Of a stretch of DNA of 64,000 nucleotides, positions 8,378 to 15,465 are shown in pieces (position 1 is the first letter of the stretch; each line of letters opens with the position of its first letter). The translations under genes were made by a program, and so were the position numbers. Where the stretch lies: contig NZ_KQ948155.1 of assembly GCF_001513955.1 (NCBI RefSeq), positions 1 through 64,000 of the forward strand. The letters are read 5' to 3'. The notes beneath the pieces were generated by a model. It worked only from the letters and a program-made list of their open reading frames with translations. It ran no database searches and was not told the origin of the DNA. Origin of the DNA: Streptomyces pseudovenezuelae. Lineage in GTDB: Bacteria > Actinomycetota > Actinomycetes > Streptomycetales > Streptomycetaceae.

Positions 8378-8815
8378 TTACAGGTGTGCGAGTTTCTCCA
8401 GCACGGGGGCGGCTTCGCGCAGTTTCGCCCACTCGTCCTCGTCGAGGCCGTCGACCAGGGTGGCCAGGAAGGCGTTCCGCTTGGCGCGGGACTCCGCGAG
8501 CATGGCCTCGGCCTGCTCGGTCTTGGAGACGACCTTCTGGCGCCGGTCCTCGGGGTGCGGCTCCAGCCGGACGAGTCCCTTGGCCTCCAGCAGCGCCACG
8601 ATGCGGGTCATCGACGGCGGCTGGACGTGCTCCTTGCGGGCGAGCTCACCCGGGGTGGCCTTGCCGCAGATGGAGAGGGTGCCCAGCACCGACATCTCGG
8701 TGGGGCTCAGTGACTCGTCGACCCGCTGGTGCTTGAGCCGACGGGACAGTCGCATCACGGCTGATCGCAGGGAGTTCACGGCGGCAACGTCGTCGCCATG
8801 GGTTAGGTCCGGCAT
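8378..8815 (-). CDS. MarR family transcriptional regulator
   Basis: A 145-aa MarR-type winged-helix repressor. The recognition region is TPGELARKEHVQPPSMTRIVALLEA and the wing is RLEPHPEDRRQKV, with flanking dimerisation helices. I prefer the ATG at 8815 (MPDLTHGDD). An upstream in-frame ATG at 8833 lies inside an inverted repeat that looks like the operator. It is co-directional with and 25 bp from the MFS exporter, the usual arrangement for ligand-induced efflux. The inducer is not inferable. Confidence 0.9.
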   Translation of the reverse strand: MPDLTHGDDVAAVNSLRSAVMRLSRRLKHQRVDESLSPTEMSVLGTLSICGKATPGELARKEHVQPPSMTRIVALLEAKGLVRLEPHPEDRRQKVVSKTEQAEAMLAESRAKRNAFLATLVDGLDEDEWAKLREAAPVLEKLAHL

Positions 8816-8818
8816 CTC

Positions 8819-8846
8819 TTTAGCGTAACTCATTACTCTCGCTAAA
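8819..8846. promoter_or_regulatory. candidate MarR operator (inverted repeat)
   Basis: TTTAGCG (8819-8825) and CGCTAAA (8840-8846) are perfect 7-bp arms around a 14-nt spacer, immediately upstream of the preferred MarR start. The size fits a MarR dimer site and its place suggests autoregulation of the MarR-MFS operon. Confidence 0.5.
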
Positions 8847-8966
8847 CAAGCTGGCGCGCACGGGGATTCCCGTGACTCCGGCCACTGAAACCCGATCTTC
8901 ACCCGTACGAGTGAGTCGGTGGCGGAACGTGAACGCCGCCCGGCATGGGCGGCGACCCTCGTCTTC

Positions 8967-9149
8967 ATGGGGACCAGCGTGCTCAGCCTGCGGATAGACG
9001 GGGAGCTGCTCGAGCGGCTCCGGGACCATGCGGCCAAAAGGGGGATGAGCGTCCAGGACTATGTGATCCGAACGCTCATCCGAGACGACTTCGACGAGCG
9101 GTTCCAGAGCGCCGTCGACGAGACCGAGAAGTTCTACGGGGTCACGTGA
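8967..9149 (+). CDS. small ribbon-helix-helix protein
   Basis: A 60-aa protein with an Arc/CopG-like ribbon-helix-helix layout: a beta-strand (VLSLRIDGELL), helix A (ERLRDHAAKRG) and helix B (SVQDYVIRTLIRD), then an acidic tail. Such proteins bind DNA as dimers and are often antitoxins, but no toxin gene is adjacent. Start ATG at 8967 gives the canonical length; an extension to 8919 would add a basic, non-conserved-looking segment. It is divergent from the MarR gene and convergent with the purine permease. Confidence 0.7.
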   Translation: MGTSVLSLRIDGELLERLRDHAAKRGMSVQDYVIRTLIRDDFDERFQSAVDETEKFYGVT

Positions 9150-9180
9150 GGGCGGGTCACGTGAGGACGCGTCACGTCAG
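9141..9180. repeat. 2.7 copies of a 15-bp repeat (GTCACGTGAG)
   Basis: GTCACGTGAG occurs at 9141-9150 and 9156-9165, and GTCACGTCAG at 9171-9180, with exact 15-nt periodicity. The first copy supplies the stop codon of the ribbon-helix-helix gene, and the last overlaps the stop of the convergent permease. Each of the first two contains the palindrome CACGTG. Confidence 0.7.
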
Positions 9181-10566
9181 ACCCAGCGCCGGCATCAGGT
9201 AGTAGAAGCCGAAGACCGCGGCGACGACGTACAGGGGAACCGGGACCTCCCGGCCCCGGCCGGCCGCCAGGCGCAGCACCACGAAGGTGATGAAGCCCAT
9301 GCCGATGCCGTTGGTGATCGAGTAGGTGAACGGCATCATCACCATGGTGATGAAGGCCGGGATCGCGATGGTCCAGTCGGCCCAGTCGATGTCGCCGACC
9401 GAGTTGGCCAGGATCATGAAGCCCACCGCGAGCAGCGCGGGGGTCGCGGCCTGGGACGGGACCATCGTGGCGACGGGCGTCAGGAAGAGGGCCACGGTGA
9501 AGAGCCCGCCGGTGACCAGGTTCGCGAAGCCGGTGCGGGCGCCCTCGCCGACGCCGGCCGTGGACTCCACGAAGGCCGTGGTGGCCGAGGAGGAGCTCGC
9601 GCCGCCCGCGGCGACCGCGAGGCCGTCCACGAAGAGGACCTTGTTGATGCCGGGCATCTGGCCCTGGGCGTCGGTGAGCTTGGCCTCGTCGGAGACGCCC
9701 ATGATCGTGCCCATCGCGTCGAAGAAGCACGACAGCAGGACCGTGAAGACGAAGAGGATGCCGGTCAGCACGCCGACCTTGTCGAAGCCGCCGAACAGGC
9801 TGACCTTGCCGATCAGACCGAAGTCGGGGGTGGCGACCGGGTTGCCGGGCCACTTCGGGACCGTGAGCCCCCAGGACGGGACCTTGGCGACGGCCTCGAT
9901 GATCACCGCGAGGACCGTCATGGTGACGATCGAGATCAGGATCGCGCCGGGCACCTTGCGCACGATGAGGGCGAGGGTGAGCAGGGCGCCCAGGATGAAC
10001 ACCAGGACCGGCCAGCCGTTGAGGTGGCCGTCGGCGCCGAGCTGGAGCGGGACGGTGGTCTGGGCGACGTCGGGGATGCGGGAGACGAAGCCGGAGTCCA
10101 CGAGCCCGATCAGCATGATGAACAGGCCGATACCGATGGAGATCGCCTTGCGCAGGCCGAAGGGCACCGCGTTCATCACGCGCTCGCGCAGACCCGTGGC
10201 GACCAGCAGCATCACGATGAAGCCGGCCAGCACCACCATGCCCATCGCGTCCGGCCAGGACATCCGGGGCGCGAGCTGGAGCGCGACGACGGAGTTCACG
10301 CCGAGTCCCGCGGCCAGCGCGATCGGGACGTTGCCGACCACGCCCATGAGGAGCGTGGTGAAGGCGGCGGTCACGGCCGTCGCGGTGACCAGCTGGCCGT
10401 TGTCCAGCTGATGGCCGTACATGTCCTTGGCGCTGCCGAGGATGATCGGGTTCAGCACGATGATGTAGGCCATCGCGAAGAACGTGGCGAAGCCGCCCCG
10501 GATCTCGCGCGGCAGGGAGCTGCCCCGCTCGGAGATCTTGAAGTAGCGGTCGAGGGCGGTCGGCAT
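9172..10566 (-). CDS. NCS2 family purine permease (AzgA/GhxP-like)
   Basis: A 464-aa membrane protein with 12-14 hydrophobic segments. Its start (DRYFKISERGSSLPREIRGG) and TFFAMAYIIVLNP segment are typical of the AzgA/GhxP branch of NCS2 nucleobase:H+ symporters, which take up adenine, guanine or hypoxanthine. The signature region near residues 70-90 (AALAAGLGVNSVVA) supports this. It has its own upstream region with a GAAACCGTTTC palindrome and no downstream partner on the strand. Substrate choice among purines is not resolved. Confidence 0.9.
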   Translation of the reverse strand: MPTALDRYFKISERGSSLPREIRGGFATFFAMAYIIVLNPIILGSAKDMYGHQLDNGQLVTATAVTAAFTTLLMGVVGNVPIALAAGLGVNSVVALQLAPRMSWPDAMGMVVLAGFIVMLLVATGLRERVMNAVPFGLRKAISIGIGLFIMLIGLVDSGFVSRIPDVAQTTVPLQLGADGHLNGWPVLVFILGALLTLALIVRKVPGAILISIVTMTVLAVIIEAVAKVPSWGLTVPKWPGNPVATPDFGLIGKVSLFGGFDKVGVLTGILFVFTVLLSCFFDAMGTIMGVSDEAKLTDAQGQMPGINKVLFVDGLAVAAGGASSSSATTAFVESTAGVGEGARTGFANLVTGGLFTVALFLTPVATMVPSQAATPALLAVGFMILANSVGDIDWADWTIAIPAFITMVMMPFTYSITNGIGMGFITFVVLRLAAGRGREVPVPLYVVAAVFGFYYLMPALGLT

Positions 10567-10598
10567 TGGATGTTCCTACGAGCAGAAGTGGACAGACA

Positions 10599-10609
10599 GA
10601 AACCGTTTC
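10599..10609. promoter_or_regulatory. GAAAC-C-GTTTC palindrome upstream of the purine permease
   Basis: A perfect 5+1+5 palindrome 33 nt before the permease start. It is followed on the + strand by tandem TATGAAC/TATGAGG half-sites. It lies between divergent permease and DUF2530 promoters and could be an operator for either. Confidence 0.35.
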
Positions 10610-10665
10610 AGTATGAACGTATGAGGTCGGTGGGGCCATCTCCGCGCGTAGATGTGATCGCCTCG

Positions 10666-10677
10666 TAAGCTGTCCCC
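10666..10677 (+). promoter_or_regulatory. leaderless -10 box of the DUF2530 gene
   Basis: TAAGCT (10666-10671) lies exactly 6 nt before the ATG at 10678, which places the transcription start at the start codon. Confidence 0.55.
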
Positions 10678-10962
10678 ATGGACGTGTTCTCTTCGGGATC
10701 CTTCAAGCACGAGGCGCCGGAGCCCCTGGAGGGCCCCGTGGTCGCCACGGTCACCGGCGGCACGATCCTGTGGTTCGTCCTCTTCCTCGTGCAGCTCCCC
10801 TTCTACGGCTGGTTCGAGGACCACGACCACACCTGGTGGCTGTGGACCTGCCTGGCCGGCGGCGTGCTCGGGCTGTACGGCACCTGGTACGTGCGCAAGC
10901 GGGACGCCGCGATCAGGAAGGCGGGCGGCACGGATGCCGCCGCCGGCCCTGCTGCCGAGTGA
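10678..10962 (+). CDS. DUF2530 family small membrane protein
   Basis: A 94-aa protein with two hydrophobic helices (about residues 28-47, GGTILWFVLFLVQLPFYGW, and 55-72, WLWTCLAGGVLGLYGTWYV), followed by a basic RKRDAA segment and an Ala-rich tail. This matches the actinobacterial DUF2530 family. The acidic N-terminus (residues 1-20) precedes the first helix. Function is unknown. A leaderless promoter is likely (see the -10 box at 10666). It is divergent from the purine permease and co-directional with the P-type ATPase 114 bp downstream. Confidence 0.8.
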   Translation: MDVFSSGSFKHEAPEPLEGPVVATVTGGTILWFVLFLVQLPFYGWFEDHDHTWWLWTCLAGGVLGLYGTWYVRKRDAAIRKAGGTDAAAGPAAE

Positions 10963-11062
10963 CGAGCACCCCGTAGTACCACGGCATCACTCGCCCCGTT
11001 CCCGTCTCCTCCCCAGGTCGGAACTTCCGGTCACTCGGCGGGTGAAGCCGCAAAACCGCACG

Positions 11063-11075
11063 TACCGTCGAATGC
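11063..11075 (+). promoter_or_regulatory. leaderless -10 box of the P-type ATPase gene
   Basis: TACCGT (11063-11068) lies 7 nt before the ATG at 11076, consistent with a leaderless transcript. Confidence 0.5.
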
Positions 11076-13469
11076 ATGACGCACACCGACGCGGGCGCCG
11101 AACTCGACCCTGTGCACCCCACGACGCTCCCGGCACCGGCGGGCGGTCTGACCGCGGCCGAGGTCGCCGAGCGGGTGCGGCGGGGCGAGGTCAACGACGT
11201 CCCGGTGCGCAGCAGCCGGACCCTGGCGGAGATCGTCCGGGCGAACGTCTTCACCCGGTTCAACGCGATCATCGGTGTGCTGTGGCTGGTCATGCTGTTC
11301 GTCGCGCCGTTCCAGGACAGCCTGTTCGGGTACGTCATCCTCGCCAACACCGGGATCGGCATCATCCAGGAGTGGCGGGCGAAGAAGACCCTCGACTCGC
11401 TCGCGGTGATCGGCGAAGCGAGACCGACGGTACGGCGGGACGGGGCCGCGACCGAGGTCAGCACCTCGGAGATCGTCCTCGACGACGTGATCGAGATCGG
11501 GCCCGGCGACAAGGCCGTGGTCGACGGGGTGGTCGCGGAGGCCGACGGCCTGGAGATCGACGAGTCCCTGCTGACCGGCGAGGCCGACCCGGTGGTCAAG
11601 CGGCCCGGCGACCAGGTGATGTCCGGGAGCTTCGTGGTCGCCGGCGGCGGCGCATTCCGGGCGACCAAGGTGGGCCGTGAGGCCTACGCCGCCCAGCTCG
11701 CCGAGGAGGCCTCCCGGTTCACCCTGGTCCACTCCGAGCTGCGCTCCGGCATCTCCACGATCCTCAAGTACGTCACGTGGATGATGGTGCCGACCGCGAT
11801 CGGGCTGGTCGTCAGCCAGCTGTTCGTGAAGGACAACGACCTCAAGGACTCCGTCGCCCGCACGGTCGGCGGCATCGTGCCGATGGTCCCGGAGGGGCTG
11901 GTCCTGCTGACCTCCGTCGCCTTCGCCATCGGTGTCGTCCGGCTCGGCCGGAAACAGGCCCTCGTCCAGGAACTCCCGGCCATCGAGGGCCTCGCCCGCG
12001 TCGACACGGTCTGCCTCGACAAGACCGGCACCCTGACCGAGGGTGGCATGGACGTCACCGGGCTCAGGACGCTCGACGGCGCCGACGAGTCGTACGTACG
12101 GAAGGTCCTGGGCGCGCTCGGCGAGTCGGACCCGCGGCCTAACGCCTCCCTCCAGGCGATCATCGACGCCTACCCGGACGCCGAGGAGTGGCGCTGCACC
12201 GAGTCGCTCCCCTTCTCCTCGGCCCGCAAGTACAGCGGGGCCGCCTTCAGCGAGGGCGACGGCGAGTCCAGCACCTGGCTGCTGGGGGCGCCGGACGTGC
12301 TCCTGTCCTCCGGCGACCCCGCCCTCGCCGAGACCGGGCGGCTCAACGAGCAGGGCCTGCGCGTGCTGCTGCTGGCCCGCGCCTCCCGTGACCTCGACGA
12401 TCCGGCTCTCGCCCGGGGAGCACGTCCGACCGCCCTCGTCGTACTGGAACAGCGGCTGCGGCCCGACGCGGCCGACACCCTGCGGTACTTCGCCGAACAG
12501 GACGTCCGCGCCAAGGTCGTCTCCGGGGACAACGCGGTCTCCGTCGGGGCGGTGGCGGCCAAGCTGGGGCTGAAGGGCGGCGTGGTCGACGCGCGGGACC
12601 TTCCCGCCGACCCGGACGGGATGGCGAAGGCGCTCGACGAGGGCACGGTGTTCGGGCGGGTCACCCCGCAGCAGAAGCGGGACATGGTGGGGGCCCTCCA
12701 GTCGCGCGGGCACACCGTCGCGATGACCGGTGACGGGGTCAACGACGTGCTCGCCCTCAAGGACGCCGACATCGGGGTGGCGATGGGCTCCGGGTCCGAG
12801 GCCACCCGGGCGGTCGCGCAGATCGTGCTGCTCGACAACAGCTTCGCGACGCTGCCGTCCGTGGTCGCGGAGGGCCGGCGGGTCATCGGCAACATCACCC
12901 GGGTCGCGACCCTGTTCCTGGTCAAGACCGTCTACTCGGTGCTGCTGGCCGTCCTCGTGGTGTGCTGGCAGGTCGAGTACCCCTTCCTGCCACGGCACTT
13001 GACCCTGCTGTCGACGCTGACGATCGGCGTCCCGGCCTTCTTCCTGGCCCTCGCACCCAACAGGGAACGCGCGCAACCGCACTTCGTGCGACGGGTGATG
13101 CGGTACTCGATCCCCGGCGGGGTGGTGGCGGCGGTCGCGACCTTCGTGACATATCTGATCGCCCGTCACCACTACACGGGCGAGGGGGCGTTGGACGCGG
13201 AGACGAGCGCGGCGACGCTGACCCTGTTCCTGATCTCGATGTGGGTGCTGGCGATCATCGCCCGCCCGTACACCTGGTGGCGCGTCGCGCTGGTCGCGGC
13301 GATGGGCCTCGGGTTCGTCCTGGTGCTGGCCGTGCCCTGGCTCCAGGACTTCTTCGCCCTGAAGCTGGTGGGGCTGACGATGCCGTGGATCGCGGTCGGC
13401 ATCTCGGTGGTGGCGGCGGCCGCCCTGGAACTCCTGTGGAGGTGGGTCGACCGCCGCGCTTCCGCCTAG
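11076..13469 (+). CDS. cation-translocating P-type ATPase, CtpE-like (probable Ca2+)
   Basis: A 797-aa P-type ATPase. Landmarks: actuator motif LLTGEADPV near residue 167; the M4 signature PEGLVLL near 275; the phosphorylation site DKTGTLT near 315 (Asp phosphorylated); and the hinge MTGDGVNDVLALKDADIGVAMGSG near 550. About ten hydrophobic segments are present and no N-terminal heavy-metal (CxxC) domain, which argues against copper or zinc. Length and domain order match mycobacterial CtpE, reported as a Ca2+ uptake ATPase, so Ca2+ is the best guess rather than a demonstrated substrate. Confidence 0.88.
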   Translation: MTHTDAGAELDPVHPTTLPAPAGGLTAAEVAERVRRGEVNDVPVRSSRTLAEIVRANVFTRFNAIIGVLWLVMLFVAPFQDSLFGYVILANTGIGIIQEWRAKKTLDSLAVIGEARPTVRRDGAATEVSTSEIVLDDVIEIGPGDKAVVDGVVAEADGLEIDESLLTGEADPVVKRPGDQVMSGSFVVAGGGAFRATKVGREAYAAQLAEEASRFTLVHSELRSGISTILKYVTWMMVPTAIGLVVSQLFVKDNDLKDSVARTVGGIVPMVPEGLVLLTSVAFAIGVVRLGRKQALVQELPAIEGLARVDTVCLDKTGTLTEGGMDVTGLRTLDGADESYVRKVLGALGESDPRPNASLQAIIDAYPDAEEWRCTESLPFSSARKYSGAAFSEGDGESSTWLLGAPDVLLSSGDPALAETGRLNEQGLRVLLLARASRDLDDPALARGARPTALVVLEQRLRPDAADTLRYFAEQDVRAKVVSGDNAVSVGAVAAKLGLKGGVVDARDLPADPDGMAKALDEGTVFGRVTPQQKRDMVGALQSRGHTVAMTGDGVNDVLALKDADIGVAMGSGSEATRAVAQIVLLDNSFATLPSVVAEGRRVIGNITRVATLFLVKTVYSVLLAVLVVCWQVEYPFLPRHLTLLSTLTIGVPAFFLALAPNRERAQPHFVRRVMRYSIPGGVVAAVATFVTYLIARHHYTGEGALDAETSAATLTLFLISMWVLAIIARPYTWWRVALVAAMGLGFVLVLAVPWLQDFFALKLVGLTMPWIAVGISVVAAAALELLWRWVDRRASA

Positions 13470-13514
13470 CCCCGGGCTTCAGCCGGGACAAGGCCGCCGT
13501 GTGGCGGGTGCGTG

Positions 13515-14315
13515 CTACTGGACGTCGACGAAGTCGCCCGCCGCGCTCACGGACGGGGTCGTCGTCGTGCCCGCGAAGCTGTAGCGGTAGTAGCCGTCGA
13601 CCGTGGCGGTGGTCGTCGTCTTCAGGGTGCCCGTGGACGACGTCTTGATGGTCTTGAGGGTCGTGTAGGTGCTGCTGCCCTTCTTGCGGAACTGGAGCTT
13701 CACCGGCTGGGTCGAGTACCCGGCGTAGGTGTTGGTGTCCCAGTTGGCGCGGGCCAGCTTGCCCGTGACGGTGATGGTCTTGCCCTTCTTCACCGGCTCC
13801 GGGGAGGCGTTGGCGGTGAGGGTGGCCCGGCGCTGGAGGTGGGTGCTGCCGAGGCCGCCCTGCCAGGTGATCCCGTCGTCGGCGTTGACCGCGAGGGCGC
13901 CCAGCTTCCAGGTGCCCGCCTGGCTGCTGATCAGGTCGCCGTCCTCGTCGGTGCCCTTCGGGCGGAAGTTGATCTTCGCCGAGCACTTCAGGACCGTCGA
14001 GGAGGACGCCGTGCAGGTGCCGGGGTCGTCACTGATGATGAGGTCATCGGAGTCCATGCCGAGCGTGGCGCCGCGGTAGAGGGCGGGCCCGGTCTGGAAG
14101 GAACTCGCGCTCAGGTTCGCGGGCTTGGTCACGGTGTAGGTCGCCGAGACCGTGACGGTCGACGTCGTGCCGACCACGATGTTCTTGCCGCTGTTGACCT
14201 TCAGGTTGGAGAAGGTGACGGCGGGCCCGGCCGTGGCGGCCTGGGCGGCCGGAACGGCGAGGGCGGAAAGGGCCACGGCGCCGGAGGCGGCGAGGACGAG
14301 GGCGCGTATGCGCAT
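13515..14315 (-). CDS. secreted Ig-like repeat protein, tandem paralogue 1
   Basis: A 266-aa predicted secreted protein. It has a Sec signal peptide (MRIRALVLAASGAVALSALAVPAAQA, cleaved after AQA) and then Thr/Ser- and Val-rich beta-sandwich-like sequence. The C-terminal half contains PEPVKKGKTITVTGKL, YAGYSTQPVKLQFRKKGS and the terminus AAGDFVDVQ. These elements recur almost verbatim in the next gene upstream, so the two arose by tandem duplication. One Cys pair (GTCTA and LKCSA) may form a disulfide. A GGGGAAC ribosome site precedes the ATG. Function is unknown; no catalytic residues or sorting signal are evident. Confidence 0.8.
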   Translation of the reverse strand: MRIRALVLAASGAVALSALAVPAAQAATAGPAVTFSNLKVNSGKNIVVGTTSTVTVSATYTVTKPANLSASSFQTGPALYRGATLGMDSDDLIISDDPGTCTASSSTVLKCSAKINFRPKGTDEDGDLISSQAGTWKLGALAVNADDGITWQGGLGSTHLQRRATLTANASPEPVKKGKTITVTGKLARANWDTNTYAGYSTQPVKLQFRKKGSSTYTTLKTIKTSSTGTLKTTTTATVDGYYRYSFAGTTTTPSVSAAGDFVDVQ

Positions 14316-14448
14316 GTGCGTTCCCCATGAGGAGAGAAGGATCTCGGAGTCTGATGACTCACTCTCTAGATCCATGACGCAGGGGACTGGTTGTACGCGT
14401 GGGACGTGATTTGGCCCGCACATGCGCAACGCTTTACCTCGGCCCGGC

Positions 14449-15300
14449 CTACCGGACGTCGATGAAGTCACCCGCGGCGTTGACCGCCGGGGTGGTGGAG
14501 GTGCCCGCGAAGCTCCAGCGGAAGAACCCGTCGACCGTGGCCGTCACCGTGGTCTTCAGATCACCCTTGGTGTTGGTCTTGACCGTCTTCACGGTGGTGT
14601 AGGTGTCGGAGTCCTTCTTCCGGAACTGCAGCTTCACCGGCTGGGTCGAGTACCCCGCATACACGCGGGTCTCCCAGTTGGCGCGCGTCAGCTTGCCGGT
14701 GACGGTGATGGTCTTGCCCTTCTTCACCGGCTCGGGGGCGGCGTTGGCGGTGAGCTTCGACAGGCGCTGGAGCCGGTGGGTGCCGTAGGTGTCGTTCCAG
14801 TAGATGCTGCCGGCCTCGTCGGCGGCGATCGCGGCGGCCGTCACGTGCCAGGTGCCGGCCAGCGTGTTCATGTACAGCTCGCGGCCGGCGTCGACCGTGA
14901 TGGTGAGCTTGCAGTTCGAGGTCGTGTCGTTGACCGCGGTGCAGGTGGCGCTCTGCTCGTTCGGGGCGAACACGCCGTCGATGTGGGCGCGGTCCCGGCC
15001 GTGCCACAGGTCGATGTACGCGTCCTCGATACCGGCGGAGTGACTGGCGGTCAGCGACACGGTGAACGTCGTTCTGCCCGTCGTACCGGCCACGATGCTC
15101 TTGCCGCCGTTGACCTTCACGTTGGAGACGACCGGCTGTTCCTCGTCGGCGGCGGCACTCATCGTCGACCGGGAGAGCCCGAAGCGCTCCGCGGCGGTGG
15201 TCTTGTGGAGGCCTCCGTCGGTGGCCTGAGCGGCCGGGACGGCGAGGGCGGAAAGGGCCAGGGCGCAGGAGGCGGCGGCCACGGTGGCACGAATACGCAT
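14449..15300 (-). CDS. secreted Ig-like repeat protein, tandem paralogue 2
   Basis: A 283-aa secreted protein. The signal peptide is MRIRATVAAASCALALSALAVPAAQA, nearly identical to that of its neighbour, and the ribosome site is again GGGGAAC. The central part differs (FGLSRSTMSAAADEEQ insertion; SAGIEDAYIDLWHGRDRAH), while the C-terminal PEPVKKGKTITVTGKLTRANWETRVYAGYS region is highly conserved. A Cys pair (ATCTA and SNCKL) corresponds to that of the paralogue. It is separated from the other copy by 133 bp and may be transcribed with it. Role unknown; a structural or adhesive cell-surface function is only a guess. Confidence 0.8.
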   Translation of the reverse strand: MRIRATVAAASCALALSALAVPAAQATDGGLHKTTAAERFGLSRSTMSAAADEEQPVVSNVKVNGGKSIVAGTTGRTTFTVSLTASHSAGIEDAYIDLWHGRDRAHIDGVFAPNEQSATCTAVNDTTSNCKLTITVDAGRELYMNTLAGTWHVTAAAIAADEAGSIYWNDTYGTHRLQRLSKLTANAAPEPVKKGKTITVTGKLTRANWETRVYAGYSTQPVKLQFRKKDSDTYTTVKTVKTNTKGDLKTTVTATVDGFFRWSFAGTSTTPAVNAAGDFIDVR

Positions 15301-15465
15301 GTGTTCCCCACGTGAGACGAGTGGTCGAGTGACTCGCGTGGTCAGATGGACCCGTACGGGGAATGGTTGCGCCTCGGGGTAAGAAAATCTTGACGACCAC
15401 CGGCCGAAGTCGGAGGGACCGGGGATCCTTACCGACACCCGGTCCCCGCCGCCGGCAAGAGGCGC

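Noticed and set aside
13515..15300. Calcium-binding (RTX or EF-hand) function for the tandem secreted proteins
   Set aside because: No GGxGxD nonapeptides or DxDxDG loops are visible; Asp clusters are short and irregular.
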